This document shows, one piece after another, positions 1 to 6,762 of a stretch of 17,240 bases of DNA; position 1 is the first letter of the stretch, and the number at the start of each line of letters is the position of its first letter. This stretch comes from Ruminococcaceae bacterium UBA3451 (GTDB lineage: Bacteria > Bacillota > Clostridia > Oscillospirales > Acutalibacteraceae): the NCBI GenBank assembly GCA_002378845.1, contig DFRY01000061.1:30868-48107 (forward strand), read 5' to 3'. The notes beneath the pieces are model-generated. The model saw only the letters and a list, made by a program, of their open reading frames with translations, searched no databases and was not told the origin of the DNA. The position numbers and the translations under genes were made by a program.

Positions 1-2
1 AA

Positions 3-347
3 CAGGAGATCTTTCCGGATATGAATTCTTTAGTAAGCCAGAAAAGAAGCTGTACGCTAAAAACCGTTTCAAATGATTTTTTAATGGAGACGGTTATGGC
101 TTACCGGGCGTACCGGATGTTATTCAATGAATATATGAATTTTCGCAGTGATATTATGGACGCGCTGAACCACCTGGAGTGTGTGTACTTGGGGGTGCTG
201 GGCAGGGATCCGGAGCGGCTTCAAGATTTGATGGAGCGATCCGGATTTCATATTGAATCTATGAATTTCGGCATGATTAAAACACGGGAAAAAATTTGCC
301 TGTCTTTTGACGGTATGTGCTTTCGGGAGGATCAGATCGTGCCGTAA
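3..347 (+). CDS. Hypothetical protein, possibly truncated by window edge
   Basis: I do not recognise this protein. The frame is open back to the first base, so it may be the C-terminal part of a longer gene. Alternatively it starts at the ATG at 21 (108 residues), where an AGGAG lies 12 bases upstream, a rather long spacing. The product looks soluble, with no membrane segment or signal peptide. It has an amphipathic, probably helical middle (MAYRAYRMLFNEYMNFRSDI) followed by a charged stretch with LGRDPERLQDLMERSG. It converges on the minus-strand catabolic operon and is separated from it by a strong hairpin, so it is probably functionally unrelated to that operon. Confidence 0.45.
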   Translation, partial: QEIFPDMNSLVSQKRSCTLKTVSNDFLMETVMAYRAYRMLFNEYMNFRSDIMDALNHLECVYLGVLGRDPERLQDLMERSGFHIESMNFGMIKTREKICLSFDGMCFREDQIVP

Positions 348-384
348 CCGGTAAGACGGTGAAACGGGGGGCACAGCCGCCGGA

Positions 385-429
385 AGAACACAGAACCACC
401 CCGGATTTTCCGGGGTGGTTCTGTGTTCT
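385..429. terminator. Strong hairpin terminator between convergent genes
   Basis: A perfect 21-bp inverted repeat pairs 385-405 with 409-429 around a TTT loop. The upper stem is GC rich (CCACCCCGG/CCGGGGTGG). It lies 38 bases after the stop of the plus-strand gene and just past the end of the flavoenzyme gene at 440, as expected for a shared terminator between convergent transcripts. The plus-strand side continues into an AT-rich stretch with a T run (445-450). The minus-strand side lacks a long T run beyond the stem, so termination in that direction is less certain. Confidence 0.8.
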
Positions 430-439
430 ATAAGAATAA

Positions 440-1813
440 TTATTTTTCGTCCGGCTCATGGTATTCTTCCAGAAAGGCGCCGTTGTTTTTTAACGTTTCG
501 CGAAGCTGCCGTGTGTCAAGTCGATTTACGTCAGAATTGGATTGTACCGCCTGCGCGGCAGCGGTTCCGGCGCCCTGGCTGATTGCCATTAAAATGGGCG
601 AAACACGAACAGCGGCGCAGGCTTCGTGAGTCGCGCTCAAGCATCGGCCGGTTACGATCAGGTTGCGCATTTCTTTGGTAATCAGGCAGCGGTAAGGAAT
701 GGAGTACCATGAGTTTTTCTTAAGGAATTTGTGGCACATTTCCGCGCCGTCCGGCGAATGAATGTCAATGGGGTAGCCGCCCATTGCAACGGCATCCTCA
801 AACATCACGTTATTAACCAAATCGTCGCCGGTCAGCTTGTAAACGCCGTCAATTTTACGGGATTCCCGAATGCCGATATGCGGGCCGGTGGACATCAGCG
901 TGCAGTGTTCAAAGCCCGGTATGTATTTTTTCAGGAACTTCACCGTTTCAAAGGCCTGTTTCCGTCCCTGAATTTCCGCTTGGGTCAAATCGAACGGGTC
1001 TACGGCGGAGCGCCGGATGATACGGGTCATATTAATAATGAATTCCCCGGGATTATTCGTTTCAAGGCAGAGCACCATGTCGCGGTCTACATTGAAATCG
1101 CCGTTTTCCTTTCCTTTTCGAAGAAGGCTGTAAGCGCCGGAAATTCCGTACCGGGGGTAATTTTTCAGGTCATGCGGGGTAAGCTCGTGTACGTCTTCCG
1201 GGTGATCGGTCACATAGTCCGCTACTTCGTCGCGGTTTACGCCGTACACGCGGCAGTTCATTGTCATGGGCTGGGCAAGATGGTCGGATTCCCTTCCGTA
1301 AACGCTGGGAACCCCAGCGCTTGTCGCCAGTTCCGCGTCCGCGGAAGCGTCCAGAAAGACCTTTGCTTCCAATTCAATAAACTGTCCCTTGGAAAAAAGG
1401 CGCGCGGTTTTTATCGAGCCGTTTTCTGCTTTGCAGTCGATAAATACGGTGTGGTAAAGCAGCGTTACGCCGGCCTCCAGCGCCATGTCCTCCAGCGTGA
1501 CCTTTAAGCCTTCGGGGTCAAACGCGGTGGTGGAACCGCAGTATCCGACCGCGTCACGCATGTGACCGTTGGAAAAACCCTGCTGTTTTAGTCGTTGAAC
1601 CAGTTCCTCCGGAATGCCAAACACCACCTGCTTTTCTCCGGCGTGAAAGGTCATCATGGGGCCGGTTCCGGCCATGGTCAGCGTGCCGCCCAAAAATCCG
1701 TTCTGTTCCACCAGTATGGTTTTTGCCCCGCAGCGGGCGCTGGCAATTGCCGCAATGGCTCCGGCAGGACCCCCGCCTATGACGGCAACGTCATAGTTCA
1801 GTTTGTTTTTCAT
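440..1813 (-). CDS. FAD-dependent oxidoreductase
   Basis: This is a 457-residue flavoprotein of the FAD_oxidored type (PF12831-like). An N-terminal Rossmann dinucleotide-binding motif is visible: DVAVIGGGPAG at residues 8-18 (G13, G15, G18), with an acidic residue E36 at the end of the second strand to hold the ribose. The C-terminal part has the family block GRCLSATHEACAAVRVSPILMAISQGAGTAAA, which closes the FAD site. The family oxidises varied small molecules, often carbohydrate-related, but the substrate cannot be read from the sequence. The ATG overlaps the preceding metallopeptidase-like gene by 23 bases and uses AAAGGAGGA inside that gene, so the two are translationally coupled. It is the last gene of the operon started by the ROK regulator. 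There is no signal peptide, so it should be cytoplasmic. Confidence 0.88.
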   Translation of the reverse strand: MKNKLNYDVAVIGGGPAGAIAAIASARCGAKTILVEQNGFLGGTLTMAGTGPMMTFHAGEKQVVFGIPEELVQRLKQQGFSNGHMRDAVGYCGSTTAFDPEGLKVTLEDMALEAGVTLLYHTVFIDCKAENGSIKTARLFSKGQFIELEAKVFLDASADAELATSAGVPSVYGRESDHLAQPMTMNCRVYGVNRDEVADYVTDHPEDVHELTPHDLKNYPRYGISGAYSLLRKGKENGDFNVDRDMVLCLETNNPGEFIINMTRIIRRSAVDPFDLTQAEIQGRKQAFETVKFLKKYIPGFEHCTLMSTGPHIGIRESRKIDGVYKLTGDDLVNNVMFEDAVAMGGYPIDIHSPDGAEMCHKFLKKNSWYSIPYRCLITKEMRNLIVTGRCLSATHEACAAVRVSPILMAISQGAGTAAAQAVQSNSDVNRLDTRQLRETLKNNGAFLEEYHEPDEK

Positions 1814-2366
1814 CCGCTTTTTCCTCCTTTAGTCCTAATTCGTAATAAGTTCGGGCAAACGCGTGCGCACCGATTTCCGAAAGGGCGCGTATGCCTGTTT
1901 TCCCGATTTTCCATGCTCCGATTTGCAACATTGGTACTTGGTACTGTTTTGAGGTAAGCCCCAGCCGGTTCCATTCCAGGTAATGAAAATATTCGTGGCT
2001 CAGAATCAGATTTTCGGCCTGTTCCTGGGTGAAGCCATTCTGTTCTGCCCACAGGGCGATGGATTTTGTATAGAAGTTGATTTTATTCTGTCCCGATAAA
2101 TAATCGCTGAAATAGCGCTGATTGCCGACCACATAATCGGTGCCGACATGCCGGCAGGTAAGCCCGCTTTGCTTTGCAATCCGAAAAAAATCCGGCTCGC
2201 CACCAAATTGCTCCCAAACCGCAAGGGCCGCCTTACGGCCGGTTTCCCATGCGTTTTCCACAATTCGCTCTTTGTCTTTTTCTTCAATTTTTGGAAAGCA
2301 AGGGTCGCTGCTCAATTCCTGCAGCGCAAGTTCCCGGCTTGGAAAAGGAAAAACAAAATCAGGCAT
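1791..2366 (-). CDS. Putative HExxH zinc metallopeptidase (ImmA/IrrE-like)
   Basis: This is a 191-residue soluble protein. A zincin motif HEYFH sits at residues 124-128 (H124, E125, H128). It is followed about 36 residues later by SEIGAHAFA, where E164 is placed to be the third zinc ligand. The spacing and the E-x-x-A-x-x-F-A pattern resemble the ImmA/IrrE (DUF955-like) family. Those proteins cleave or inactivate repressors in mobile elements and stress responses, but no phage or transfer genes lie near here. The gene starts 12 bases after the HyuA-like stop, with AAAGGGG as ribosome site, and overlaps the flavoenzyme gene, so it belongs to the catabolic operon. Peptidase activity is inferred from the motif only. 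It could equally be a metal-dependent hydrolase acting on the pathway substrate. Confidence 0.75.
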   Translation of the reverse strand: MPDFVFPFPSRELALQELSSDPCFPKIEEKDKERIVENAWETGRKAALAVWEQFGGEPDFFRIAKQSGLTCRHVGTDYVVGNQRYFSDYLSGQNKINFYTKSIALWAEQNGFTQEQAENLILSHEYFHYLEWNRLGLTSKQYQVPMLQIGAWKIGKTGIRALSEIGAHAFARTYYELGLKEEKADEKQTEL

Positions 2367-2378
2367 AGTAATACCCCT

Positions 2379-4532
2379 TTAGCTGTCGATTCGTTTTGTT
2401 CCGGCGACAATCACTTTTTCGTTTGCGCTGGCGCCCGAAAGCTCCACATTGCCAAGACTGAACACCTGAGCTTCGTTTTGCAGTCCGCTCAGGTCAATGA
2501 TGCGGGTACCGAGGATGACGTAAAGGTTCGGCATTTGTGTGCCGCCGTCGTTGTACAGCGTTAGCTCTTCCAGCAGGACTTTCGCGGCCTCGCTCCACGA
2601 ACCGACGGTTGCGTTTAAAGCCCAGGCGTTATTCTTTTGAAGGCGGATTACGCCTTCGTTGTCAATCAGGCGAAGGGGTTTCGTTTTTTTCTTTGCCAGC
2701 CCGAACAGCTTTTTTTCAACTCTGTCGTACTGAACGGCGTACATGGAACCGTTCTCCGCCGTAATTTCAAGGCTGTTTACCGGGGTGTCCAGATTCTCCG
2801 CCACAATTTTCAGAATTTCATTTTTTCCCAGCTTCCGGTTCATTAAATCCTTGCTGCGCATTTCGGTGGCGCCTACTGCGACGGCGCGAATCAAATTGCG
2901 CTGGGTATCGACCTCAACGGAAACGTCGATGGTTCCCGGGGCGGCGCCGCTTTGAATAGCCAGAAGCTCCGCTTCACGGCGAACCGAAATAATATCCTGC
3001 TCGGTGGGGTGAAGAACGGTTCTTTCCACCATGTCACGCACCATGGCCAGCGCAACGCCGATGGTGGAAATAACCGGCGCGTTTTTCGCAATCCGGTGTT
3101 TATGCCCCAAGGTCTGTGCAAGGTGCGGTACCACTGAAGCTGCGCCGCCGCCGCCGCCGATAAACAGAGTGGTACGCGGGTCCATGTCGTAATCTTTGAT
3201 TAAATCTTTTGCCACTTTGCCGTTTTTAGCCGCCGCGAACGCCAGAACTTTTTTTGCCGCTTCCTCAATCGAGCAGCCCATATTGTCGGCAAGGGGCTTC
3301 CATGCCTTCCGTGCCGCTTCCACATTGCCGTAAGCGTAATCTTCCGGGCGGACAAATCCCGCCAGGTTGGCGGCGCCTGCCATAGTCAGGGTGACGCGGA
3401 TTCCGTTGTCACACTCCACGCAGGCATATTCCGGGTCGGTTTCCGTTGGTTTTACGGTTTTTAACTTCGGATTTTGAATTTGTTCCGGTTTGGAGTACAC
3501 TTCATAGTCCAGCCCGGCAATATGCGCGGAACGGGGGCCTATGTCGACGGCTTTTCCGTCTTTAATCTGTACCATGCTGCCGCCGCCGATTCCTACGGTG
3601 CGCACGTCCAGTGAGTTCAAATAGGTTTTGTGACCGCCGACCTCGGCGTACTTCACCATGACCTTGCCGTCGTTCACGCAGGAAATATCGGTGGAAGTGC
3701 CGCCCACTTCAAAGAAGATGCCGTCCGTCAGCTTTTCGTACATCAGCGCGCCTGCTACGCCGGCGGCGGGGCCGGAAAGAATGGTCAGAATAGGGCGGTT
3801 GCGCACTTCGTCCACCGTCATAACGCCGCCGTCACAGCGCATGACCATAAGCGGGCTGGTTATGTTTGCTTCTTTAATGCTTTTTTCTGTCATATTGGCG
3901 GCGTCGAGCATTTTCGGAAGGATACTTGCGTTAACTACCGCGGTGCGGGTTCGAATTTTCAACCCGTACAGCTTTGAAATATCGTTGGTGGCAGTACCGG
4001 GAACGCCTTTTTCTGTGCAGACCTTCAGCGCGCTGTTTTCGTTTTCCGGATTGTCTACGCTGAAGGCTTCCGCTGCAACAAAGCTTTTGTAGCCTGCCGT
4101 TTTCATGCGGTCAATCGCCGCCGCAACATTTGCCGTGAAATTTTCCGCGTCTGCGGTGTTAATGTATTCGTTGCTGGAATGCAGGTATTTTCCGGGTGCA
4201 AGTTCAATGTCACCGATGGAGGTGTCGCCTTTTGCTTTGGTGCCTTCCAGACCGGAACCCAGCGTAATAACGCCGACGTTTACCACGTCGCCTTCCAGCA
4301 GGGCATTTGTTGCCTGTGTGGTACCGTGCGCAATAAACATAACGTCTTCTGGTTTGATTTTGCACTGTTCCATAACTTTATGCAGAACTTCAACAATGCC
4401 GGCCGCAACGCCTTCCTTTGCGGTGTGTGTGGTTGGCACCTTTATGGTTCCGATAACCTCGTACGTGTCGTTGTTAATGGCCACTGCGTCGGTAAATGTA
4501 CCGCCCACATCAATTCCTATTCTAACCTTCAT
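2379..4532 (-). CDS. Hydantoinase/oxoprolinase family ATPase (HyuA-like)
   Basis: This is a 717-residue protein of the HyuA family, which includes N-methylhydantoinase A, the ATPase half of 5-oxoprolinase and the acetone carboxylase beta subunit. These are ASKHA-fold enzymes that use ATP to activate a carbonyl or amide. The N terminus has the phosphate-1 motif GIDVGGTFTDA (residues 6-16). AHGTTQATNALLEG follows near residue 68, the typical GGTSTDIS block lies near residue 276, and a glycine-rich FIGGGGGAASVV lies near residue 460. Members usually work with a HyuB partner, but none is encoded in this window. AAGGAG precedes the ATG. It lies downstream of the permease gene across a 134-bp structured gap and 12 bp ahead of the metallopeptidase-like gene. 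The family call is firm. The substrate is unknown, so calling it a hydantoinase would overreach. Confidence 0.9.
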   Translation of the reverse strand: MKVRIGIDVGGTFTDAVAINNDTYEVIGTIKVPTTHTAKEGVAAGIVEVLHKVMEQCKIKPEDVMFIAHGTTQATNALLEGDVVNVGVITLGSGLEGTKAKGDTSIGDIELAPGKYLHSSNEYINTADAENFTANVAAAIDRMKTAGYKSFVAAEAFSVDNPENENSALKVCTEKGVPGTATNDISKLYGLKIRTRTAVVNASILPKMLDAANMTEKSIKEANITSPLMVMRCDGGVMTVDEVRNRPILTILSGPAAGVAGALMYEKLTDGIFFEVGGTSTDISCVNDGKVMVKYAEVGGHKTYLNSLDVRTVGIGGGSMVQIKDGKAVDIGPRSAHIAGLDYEVYSKPEQIQNPKLKTVKPTETDPEYACVECDNGIRVTLTMAGAANLAGFVRPEDYAYGNVEAARKAWKPLADNMGCSIEEAAKKVLAFAAAKNGKVAKDLIKDYDMDPRTTLFIGGGGGAASVVPHLAQTLGHKHRIAKNAPVISTIGVALAMVRDMVERTVLHPTEQDIISVRREAELLAIQSGAAPGTIDVSVEVDTQRNLIRAVAVGATEMRSKDLMNRKLGKNEILKIVAENLDTPVNSLEITAENGSMYAVQYDRVEKKLFGLAKKKTKPLRLIDNEGVIRLQKNNAWALNATVGSWSEAAKVLLEELTLYNDGGTQMPNLYVILGTRIIDLSGLQNEAQVFSLGNVELSGASANEKVIVAGTKRIDS

Positions 4533-4570
4533 GAAAATTCTCCTTATGTTGTCTTATCTGTTTTCCTATG

Positions 4571-4618
4571 CAATGCAAGGTTCATGCCGCTGAACAATAT
4601 GCCATGCACTTTGCATTG
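4571..4618. repeat. Imperfect inverted repeat upstream of HyuA-like gene
   Basis: The arms 4571-4586 and 4603-4618 match at 14 of 16 positions around a 16-base loop. Read on the minus strand it lies just after the 4628-4658 hairpin and about 40 bases before the HyuA-like ATG. It could form an RNA stem in the leader of that gene or act as a DNA site. It lacks a T run, so it is not a standard terminator. Confidence 0.5.
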
Positions 4619-4627
4619 TATGGGAAA

Positions 4628-4658
4628 GGGAGCGCTGCGCGCAGTTCGCAGCGCTCCC
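4628..4658. terminator. GC-rich hairpin after permease gene
   Basis: A perfect 12-bp stem (4628-4639 with 4647-4658, GGGAGCGCTGCG) closes a 7-base loop. It lies 8 bases past the permease stop on the minus strand. In that direction only TTT follows, so termination would be weak. The good T run (TCTTTTTT, 4661-4668) is on the plus-strand side, where no gene is expected. It most likely tunes expression between the permease and HyuA-like genes, either as partial terminator or as an RNA 3'-end stabiliser. Confidence 0.6.
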
Positions 4659-4666
4659 AATCTTTT

Positions 4667-5953
4667 TTAGAAGTAACGCACGCCGGAAATTACCACGCCG
4701 ACCGCGGCAATCACCCAAAGGTAGGGAAGCAGCTTTTTGGTAACGGTGTTCACATCCACTTCCACAAAGTTGGCTGTCCAAACGTTCTGTGTATTGGTCG
4801 GGTCGCCTACACCCTGAATGCGTTCCGCGGAAAGGAACGCGCCCATAACGGCCAGCGGAGTAAGACTGCCCAGACCGATCATCAGTGCGGCAATGCCGGA
4901 ACCAAGCCCGAACAGATTAAGCGGGCCTCTGTAAAGGGCGAGCGGTGCAAGGATAATAAAGAAGAGTATGTAGACCGCAAGGCTCTTCGGCGTAATGGCG
5001 GACATAAACGGATTCAGCACCGTCTTTACGATGGGGTTTGTCACCGCAAGGTACAGCATGCCGATGCCAACCATTAAAATGATTGCCGGGCCGCCGTCCG
5101 TAATACCGTCGTAACAGGTTTTGGTGAGCATATTCATCGCTTTCGAGAAGCTCTTTGAGGTAAAGAGAAGAATCCAAATAATGCCGACCATAAATGCGGA
5201 TACAATCGATATTTTCAAAACAGCAACCAGAAGAATCGGAACCAGAGGGGTTACCATGGCAAGAGTACCACGAATTCCCTTAAGCTGTTTATCATCTTTC
5301 TGTTCCTGTACGGCAGGCGCGGAAAACGCAAACTTTACACCGTTCTTTTTGAATTCCACAAAGATGAGTACCAAAGTTGCCACAAAGGTAGCGGCGACGA
5401 GGAAATACTCGAACGTTTTAATCTGGTCGATGCTCAGGTTGAAAATGGTGGCAAAGGTTTGCCAGTTTGCCATATTGAAGCAAAGGCCGGTCGCAAATGC
5501 CATAAGGAAAATGCAGGCCGCGCTCAGTGCGGGCACGCCGATGGAAACAAGAATCGGCAGTACGATTGTGCCGACCATAATTACGGAACCGAGTCCGCTC
5601 AGTGTGGTGAACAGAATGGCTACGGCAACAACCATAATCAGGGTGACCACAAGCGGACGGTCGCCGCCCAGCTCTGCGGACTTTTTAATGATGGTGGAAG
5701 TTACCCCGGCCTTGTTCATAATTTGACCAAGCCATGCGCCGAAAATAACGGCGATGTACGCCGAGGCCATTTTAATGGAGCCCGCCTCAATAACGGTTTG
5801 CATAAAGCCGTCCTTGCCCAAAAGCGGAACCCCCGCAATCAGACAAATTGCAACGGCAAGGACAGGAAGTGCGAGGAGGGTAGGAATCTTTTTGGTAATC
5901 ATCAGTGCTGCTATAATCAGGAAAACAACAATAATCAAAATACCCTGAAGCAT
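4667..5953 (-). CDS. Multi-pass permease, ion-transporter superfamily
   Basis: This is a 428-residue, very hydrophobic membrane protein with roughly ten to twelve predicted segments. The first (ILIIVVFLIIAALMI) starts at residue 5. The profile and the two-half layout with polar breaks (LSGLGSVIMVGT near residue 125; GVGDPTNTQNVW near residue 390) suggest a secondary carrier of the ion-transporter superfamily, which includes citrate/GntP/DctM-type carriers of organic acids. A shorter soluble loop with EFKKNGVKFAFSAPAVQEQKDDKQ (about 200-225) splits the halves. No binding-protein partner lies next to it, so it is probably an ion-coupled symporter or an exporter for an intermediate. It follows the TIM-barrel gene by 50 bp, with AAAGGTAG as ribosome site. 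The family placement is tentative and the substrate is unknown. Confidence 0.8.
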   Translation of the reverse strand: MLQGILIIVVFLIIAALMITKKIPTLLALPVLAVAICLIAGVPLLGKDGFMQTVIEAGSIKMASAYIAVIFGAWLGQIMNKAGVTSTIIKKSAELGGDRPLVVTLIMVVAVAILFTTLSGLGSVIMVGTIVLPILVSIGVPALSAACIFLMAFATGLCFNMANWQTFATIFNLSIDQIKTFEYFLVAATFVATLVLIFVEFKKNGVKFAFSAPAVQEQKDDKQLKGIRGTLAMVTPLVPILLVAVLKISIVSAFMVGIIWILLFTSKSFSKAMNMLTKTCYDGITDGGPAIILMVGIGMLYLAVTNPIVKTVLNPFMSAITPKSLAVYILFFIILAPLALYRGPLNLFGLGSGIAALMIGLGSLTPLAVMGAFLSAERIQGVGDPTNTQNVWTANFVEVDVNTVTKKLLPYLWVIAAVGVVISGVRYF

Positions 5954-6003
5954 ATTATTCTACCTTTCTTTGGGCAGGTGCCCTTATTTTGTTCCCTCAA
6001 ACG

Positions 6004-6696
6004 TTACAGCGCTTCAATTGCGCTGCGGAAAGCGGCGGTCGCTTTTTTGCAGTCTTCGGCAGATTCTTTTCCCATTACAATCGCGCCGATCATAACCGCT
6101 TTGCATCCTGCTTCGTACAAATGCTTTACTTCGCATGGCTGAATCTTTTTCTGTGTGGGAATCAGCACCGGTTTCTGCGTTTTTGCAACCAGGTCGCTGT
6201 AGCGCAGCAGGTCGGCATAGTTCAGCGGCGTTCCGTACAGTTCGCCCGGCATGACGCTTGCTTCCAGAACATCGATTTTTGAATTTTTTACCGCGTCCAG
6301 TGTGTTCTGGGTGTAAGTATAATCAATCGCAACCATCTTCGTCAGCTTTTCGCTTTCCATCATAAACGGCGGCAGGTGCTGGGAGTAAGAGGAAAAGAAT
6401 TTCAGCCCCATCTTTTCCAGTTCCAGCCGTTCCTCGTTGCTGATGAACGCGTCCGCTCCGCCGGGTACCAGTCCGACCGGTACGTCGCCCGCCAGGGTAA
6501 TCAGCTCCTGCATAAATTGTTTATTCTCCGCAAAACTTCCGAACGTATTGTTGCTGGCTCTGTGCCACACATTCATATGTACCTTAATTGCCTGCGCTCC
6601 TCCTTCCAGCGCGGCTTTTGCCAGATCAATACGGTTTGCCGGAAGGCTTGCAACAAGCGTGAATTTCCGGTTCGCAACCAACTGCTTAAACTCCAT
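6004..6696 (-). CDS. TIM-barrel protein, phosphate-binding type
   Basis: This 230-residue soluble protein looks like a small (beta/alpha)8 barrel of the ribulose-phosphate-binding group. Strands end in KVHMNVWHR (near residue 39), VGLVPGGADAF (near 74), KMVAIDYTYTQNT (near 124) and KPVLIPTQKKI (near 175). The C-terminal GCKAVMIGAIVMG (near 193-205) is the usual phosphate-binding loop. Relatives include NanE-type epimerases, lyases and aldolases, but I do not recognise the exact family, and no catalytic set can be named safely. The ATG has AAAGGAGAG 8 bases upstream. It is the second gene of the ROK operon, 66 bp after the regulator. A phosphorylated intermediate is therefore likely in the pathway, although no kinase is seen here. 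Confidence 0.72.
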   Translation of the reverse strand: MEFKQLVANRKFTLVASLPANRIDLAKAALEGGAQAIKVHMNVWHRASNNTFGSFAENKQFMQELITLAGDVPVGLVPGGADAFISNEERLELEKMGLKFFSSYSQHLPPFMMESEKLTKMVAIDYTYTQNTLDAVKNSKIDVLEASVMPGELYGTPLNYADLLRYSDLVAKTQKPVLIPTQKKIQPCEVKHLYEAGCKAVMIGAIVMGKESAEDCKKATAAFRSAIEAL

Positions 6697-6762
6697 GAAT
6701 ATCGCTCTCCTTTATTTGTATGCGCTTTTCCGAATGCGCCTCTGCGTATGCGCTGCAGGGAC

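Noticed and set aside
731..1507. 258-residue plus-strand open frame
   Set aside because: It lies wholly antisense to the flavoenzyme gene, shows no family motif, and has the composition of a shadow frame. The minus-strand gene has clear FAD motifs and a coupled start.
3630..4092. Plus-strand open frames opposite the HyuA-like gene
   Set aside because: They are antisense shadows; the minus-strand frame carries the conserved GGTFTDA and GGTSTDIS blocks.
5954..6003. Small GGGC/GCCC hairpin before the permease gene
   Set aside because: A 4-bp stem is too weak to call a terminator or regulatory element.
6718..6753. Repeated ATGCGC/GTATGCGC motifs between ROK and TIM-barrel genes
   Set aside because: Short, irregularly spaced copies in a 66-bp gap; no palindrome or promoter is associated, so chance or weak structure is enough to explain them.
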